Shown here in pieces: positions 16,038 to 18,018 of a stretch of DNA of 18,018 nt (the stretch's first letter is position 1; every line of letters begins with the position of its first letter). The stretch spans positions 1-18,018 of the forward strand of contig CANBQJ010000059.1 in NCBI GenBank assembly GCA_947371645.1. The letters are read 5' to 3'. Source of the stretch: Burkholderiales bacterium. Lineage in GTDB: Bacteria > Pseudomonadota > Gammaproteobacteria > Burkholderiales > Burkholderiaceae. The notes below the pieces were generated by a model. The model had not been told where the DNA came from and did no database searches. It worked only from the letters and a program-made list of their open reading frames with translations. A program made the position numbers and the translations under genes.

Positions 16038-16055
16038 CATGCCATACGGATCATG
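16033..16055 (+). promoter_or_regulatory. shared upstream motif, copy 2, with a CACATG/CATGTG dyad
   Basis: This matches the motif upstream of the transporter gene at 18 of 23 positions without gaps: GGTCA, CCATACGG and TCATG in the same spacing. Here it is also a dyad, CACATG (16036-16041) and CATGTG (16052-16057) with ten bases between. The outer CGG/CCG bases can pair if T16035 is bulged. The motif ends 53 bases before the ATG at 16109. It probably marks an internal promoter or operator of the ExbB-fusion gene (inference). Confidence 0.5.
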
Positions 16056-16108
16056 TGCCGTCCTCGCCGGTCTTCCCATTTTTGACGGATTCAGTTTCAG
16101 GAATTGCC

Positions 16109-17830
16109 ATGCGCAACATCAAGACAGTCGTGTCCATGGGCCTTGTTGCCCTGTTGACCACGGCCCTCACGCCCCTCACAGCCCACGCCTGGTGGAACGG
16201 CGACTGGAAGCACCGCACCAAGGTCACCCTCAACACCTCCGCCGCCGGCGTGGAGACCAAGGCCGCTGAAAGCGGTGTGACCGTGCCCGTGCGCCTGCAC
16301 TCCGGCAACTTCGATTTCCTGAGCGCCGCCCAAGATGGCAGCGACCTGCGCTTCGTGGCCGCCGACGACAAGACGCCGCTCAAGTACACGGTGGAGCGCT
16401 TCGACGCCACCAACGAGCTGGCCCTGGTCTGGGTGCAGGTGCCGGCTGTGGCGCCCGGCACCGACAAAAACGTGGTCTACGCCTACTTCGGCAACGACAA
16501 GGCCAAGGCCGAAGCGGCCACGCCCGCAGAGGTCTTTGACAGCAACACGGTTGCGGCCCTGCACTTTGGCGAGAAGGACGGCGTGGCCACCAGCCACAAC
16601 GCCAGCCTCAAGGCCAATGCCCCCGTGGCAGCCAACGCCAATGGCCTGCTGGGCGCCAGCGCCAAGCTCGAAGGCAAGCCCCTGGGCTTTGCCGCCAGCG
16701 ACAAGGTGAAGGCCGCATCCGGCGCGCCTTACACCGTGAGCCTGTGGGTCAAGCCCGCCACCTTGCAAGGCCAGCTCTGGTCGCAATGTGCCTTGCAGCT
16801 GAACCTCGACGGCGACAAGGTCGCTGCCCGCCTGGGCGCGCTGCAATGGAGCGGTGGCCCCGTGGCCGCCGGCACCTGGACGCACGTGGCCATGGCCCTG
16901 GGCGGCGGCAAGGCCGTGCTCTACATCAACGGCACCGAAGCCGCCCAGGCCGACCTGCCAGCTGGTGCCGCCGCCGTCGAAGGCCCGATCGCCATCGGGC
17001 AGGGATACACCGGTGAAGTCGACGAAGTGCAAGTGGCCACGGCCGTGCGCTCTGCAGACTGGGTCAAGTTGGCTGCTGCCGCGCAGCGTGGCGATGCCAA
17101 GCTGGTCGCCAGCGTCAGCGAGTCCGAAGACAGCGCCGGCGGTGGCGAAGGCGGGGAGGGTGGCTACATGGGCATCCTCATCAAGAGCCTGACGCCTGAC
17201 GCCAAGGCCGTGATCGCCATCCTGGCCGTGATGTTCGTGGTGGCCGTGTGGGTGATGATCACCAAGGCCGTCCTGGTTGGCAAGGCCGACAAGGACAACC
17301 TGGCCTTCCTCAAGCGCTTCCGCAATGCCCACGAAGACCTGCTGAGCCTGGGCAAGGGCGCTGCCCACCCCAACTCCTCGCTGTTCCGGCTCTACCAGGC
17401 CGGCGTGCGTGAACTGGACAAGCGCCAGGTGGGCCAGGCCGGTGCGCAGCCCCTGGGCGGTGCCTCGATTGACGCCGTCAAGGCCGCCATCGACGCCGAC
17501 CTGGTGCGCGAGAACCACCACCTCAACGCCCGCATGGTGCTCTTGACCATCGCCATCTCTGGCGGCCCCTTCCTGGGCCTGCTGGGCACGGTGGTGGGCG
17601 TGATGATCACCTTCGCGGCCATCGCGGCTGCAGGCGACGTCAACGTCAACGCCATCGCCCCGGGCATCGCTGCCGCACTGCTGGCCACCGTGGCCGGTCT
17701 GGGCGTGGCCATCCCCGCCCTGTTTGGCTACAACTACCTGGCCTCGCGCATCAAGAACATCTCGTCGGACATGCAGATCTTCGTCGACGAGTTCGTGACC
17801 CGCGTGGCCGAACGCTACGGCGCCCGCTGA
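16109..17830 (+). CDS. DUF2341-LamG-ExbB/TolQ fusion proton-channel protein
   Basis: This 573-residue inner-membrane protein has a signal peptide at 1-27, ending TAHA. A DUF2341 domain spans about 28-145, opening with WWNGDWKHR. A concanavalin/LamG-like lectin fold spans about 147-335 (YTVSLWVKP, GTWTHVAMAL, LYINGTEAAQ, GEVDEVQVA). A Gly/Glu linker at 343-353 leads to a membrane helix at about 367-389 and a MotA/TolQ/ExbB channel domain with helices at about 477-505 and 516-545. Channel motifs PFLGLLGTVVGVM (487-499) and VAIPALFGYN (533-542) are clear, but the glutamate of classical ExbB (GIAEALLAT) is Ala522. The lectin-like part should face the periplasm. AGGA (16099-16102) lies six bases before this ATG; an upstream in-frame ATG at 16013 would add 32 residues before the signal peptide and is disfavoured. 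ExbD follows after 46 bases. The module presumably works with ExbD, and perhaps a TonB beyond the window, to power an outer-envelope process. Confidence 0.92.
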   Translation: MRNIKTVVSMGLVALLTTALTPLTAHAWWNGDWKHRTKVTLNTSAAGVETKAAESGVTVPVRLHSGNFDFLSAAQDGSDLRFVAADDKTPLKYTVERFDATNELALVWVQVPAVAPGTDKNVVYAYFGNDKAKAEAATPAEVFDSNTVAALHFGEKDGVATSHNASLKANAPVAANANGLLGASAKLEGKPLGFAASDKVKAASGAPYTVSLWVKPATLQGQLWSQCALQLNLDGDKVAARLGALQWSGGPVAAGTWTHVAMALGGGKAVLYINGTEAAQADLPAGAAAVEGPIAIGQGYTGEVDEVQVATAVRSADWVKLAAAAQRGDAKLVASVSESEDSAGGGEGGEGGYMGILIKSLTPDAKAVIAILAVMFVVAVWVMITKAVLVGKADKDNLAFLKRFRNAHEDLLSLGKGAAHPNSSLFRLYQAGVRELDKRQVGQAGAQPLGGASIDAVKAAIDADLVRENHHLNARMVLLTIAISGGPFLGLLGTVVGVMITFAAIAAAGDVNVNAIAPGIAAALLATVAGLGVAIPALFGYNYLASRIKNISSDMQIFVDEFVTRVAERYGAR

Positions 17831-17876
17831 ACCCCGCTGCTTCCCCGATTGCACCGCAAGCACACCTGAGGCAGCC

Positions 17877-18018
17877 ATGTCCGGCGACGTCAAATCAGAC
17901 AACCAGCCCTACGACGACATCAACATCACCCCGATGTTGGACCTGGCGTACGTGCTGCTCGTCACCTTCATCATCATGACCACGGCGTCCGTGCAGGGCG
18001 TCAAGGTCAAGTCGCCCG
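17877..18018 (+). CDS. exbD: ExbD/TolR-type biopolymer transport protein (5' part)
   Basis: The first 47 residues are visible before the window ends. A short cytoplasmic start (MSGDVKSDNQPYDD) leads to the family motif INITPMLDLAYVLLVTFII, one transmembrane helix with Asp22 in the position of the proton-carrying aspartate of E. coli ExbD (Asp25). The periplasmic domain is cut off. TGAGG (17867-17871) lies five bases before the ATG. It follows the ExbB-type fusion by 46 bases and surely forms the stator pair with it. An additional ExbD copy and a TonB gene often follow in such clusters, but they cannot be seen here. Confidence 0.93.
   Translation, partial: MSGDVKSDNQPYDDINITPMLDLAYVLLVTFIIMTTASVQGVKVKSP

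Noticed and set aside
16008..16060. Terminator between the adhesin and the ExbB-fusion gene
   Set aside because: Stem-loops exist, but none is followed by a T tract, so a rho-independent terminator is not supported.
16013..16108. Earlier start for the DUF2341-ExbB fusion
   Set aside because: The extra 32 residues precede a complete signal peptide and cover the shared motif, whereas 16109 has AGGA at good spacing.

Overview
The window looks like a chromosomal segment of a GC-rich betaproteobacterium, most likely order Burkholderiales. The evidence is the codon usage, an EpsA-type regulator, a PEP-CTERM protein, and a two-partner secretion (TPS) pair with a giant cysteine-free exoprotein. Genus cannot be fixed from the sequence alone. 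All credible genes are on the + strand. No tRNA, rRNA, CRISPR array or insertion sequence was seen.

Layout. Positions 1-144 hold the 3' end of an unassigned gene. 207-1088 encodes EpsA, the LuxR-type regulator associated with exosortase/PEP-CTERM loci. After a 237-base leader with dyad and hairpin structure come a small PEP-CTERM protein (1326-2072) and a secreted PstS-like binding protein (2176-3579). A four-segment attenuator-like structure separates these two, and a strong intrinsic terminator at 3623-3649 closes the block. The second block is a TPS locus: an FhaC/ShlB-type outer-membrane transporter (3768-5459), then 19 bases later a 3509-residue filamentous-haemagglutinin-type exoprotein (5479-16008). 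It continues with a fusion of DUF2341, a LamG-like domain and an ExbB/TolQ-type channel (16109-17830) and the start of an ExbD/TolR partner (17877 to the window end).

How the genes may work together (inference). EpsA probably controls surface or matrix functions. The PEP-CTERM protein and the binding protein are secreted products whose T-ending codon bias suggests high expression. The TPS pair puts a very large beta-helical adhesin on the cell surface. The ExbB fusion and ExbD suggest that proton-motive force is coupled to a periplasmic lectin-like domain next to the adhesin. A gapped 23-base motif upstream of both the transporter gene and the ExbB-fusion gene (18 of 23 identical, gapless) suggests common regulation. 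The ExbB-type channel lacks the transmembrane glutamate of classical ExbB, and the adhesin gene ends with a G8 tract whose contraction by one base would join it in frame to the ExbB fusion. These features make the second block the part most worth testing as an under-described system.
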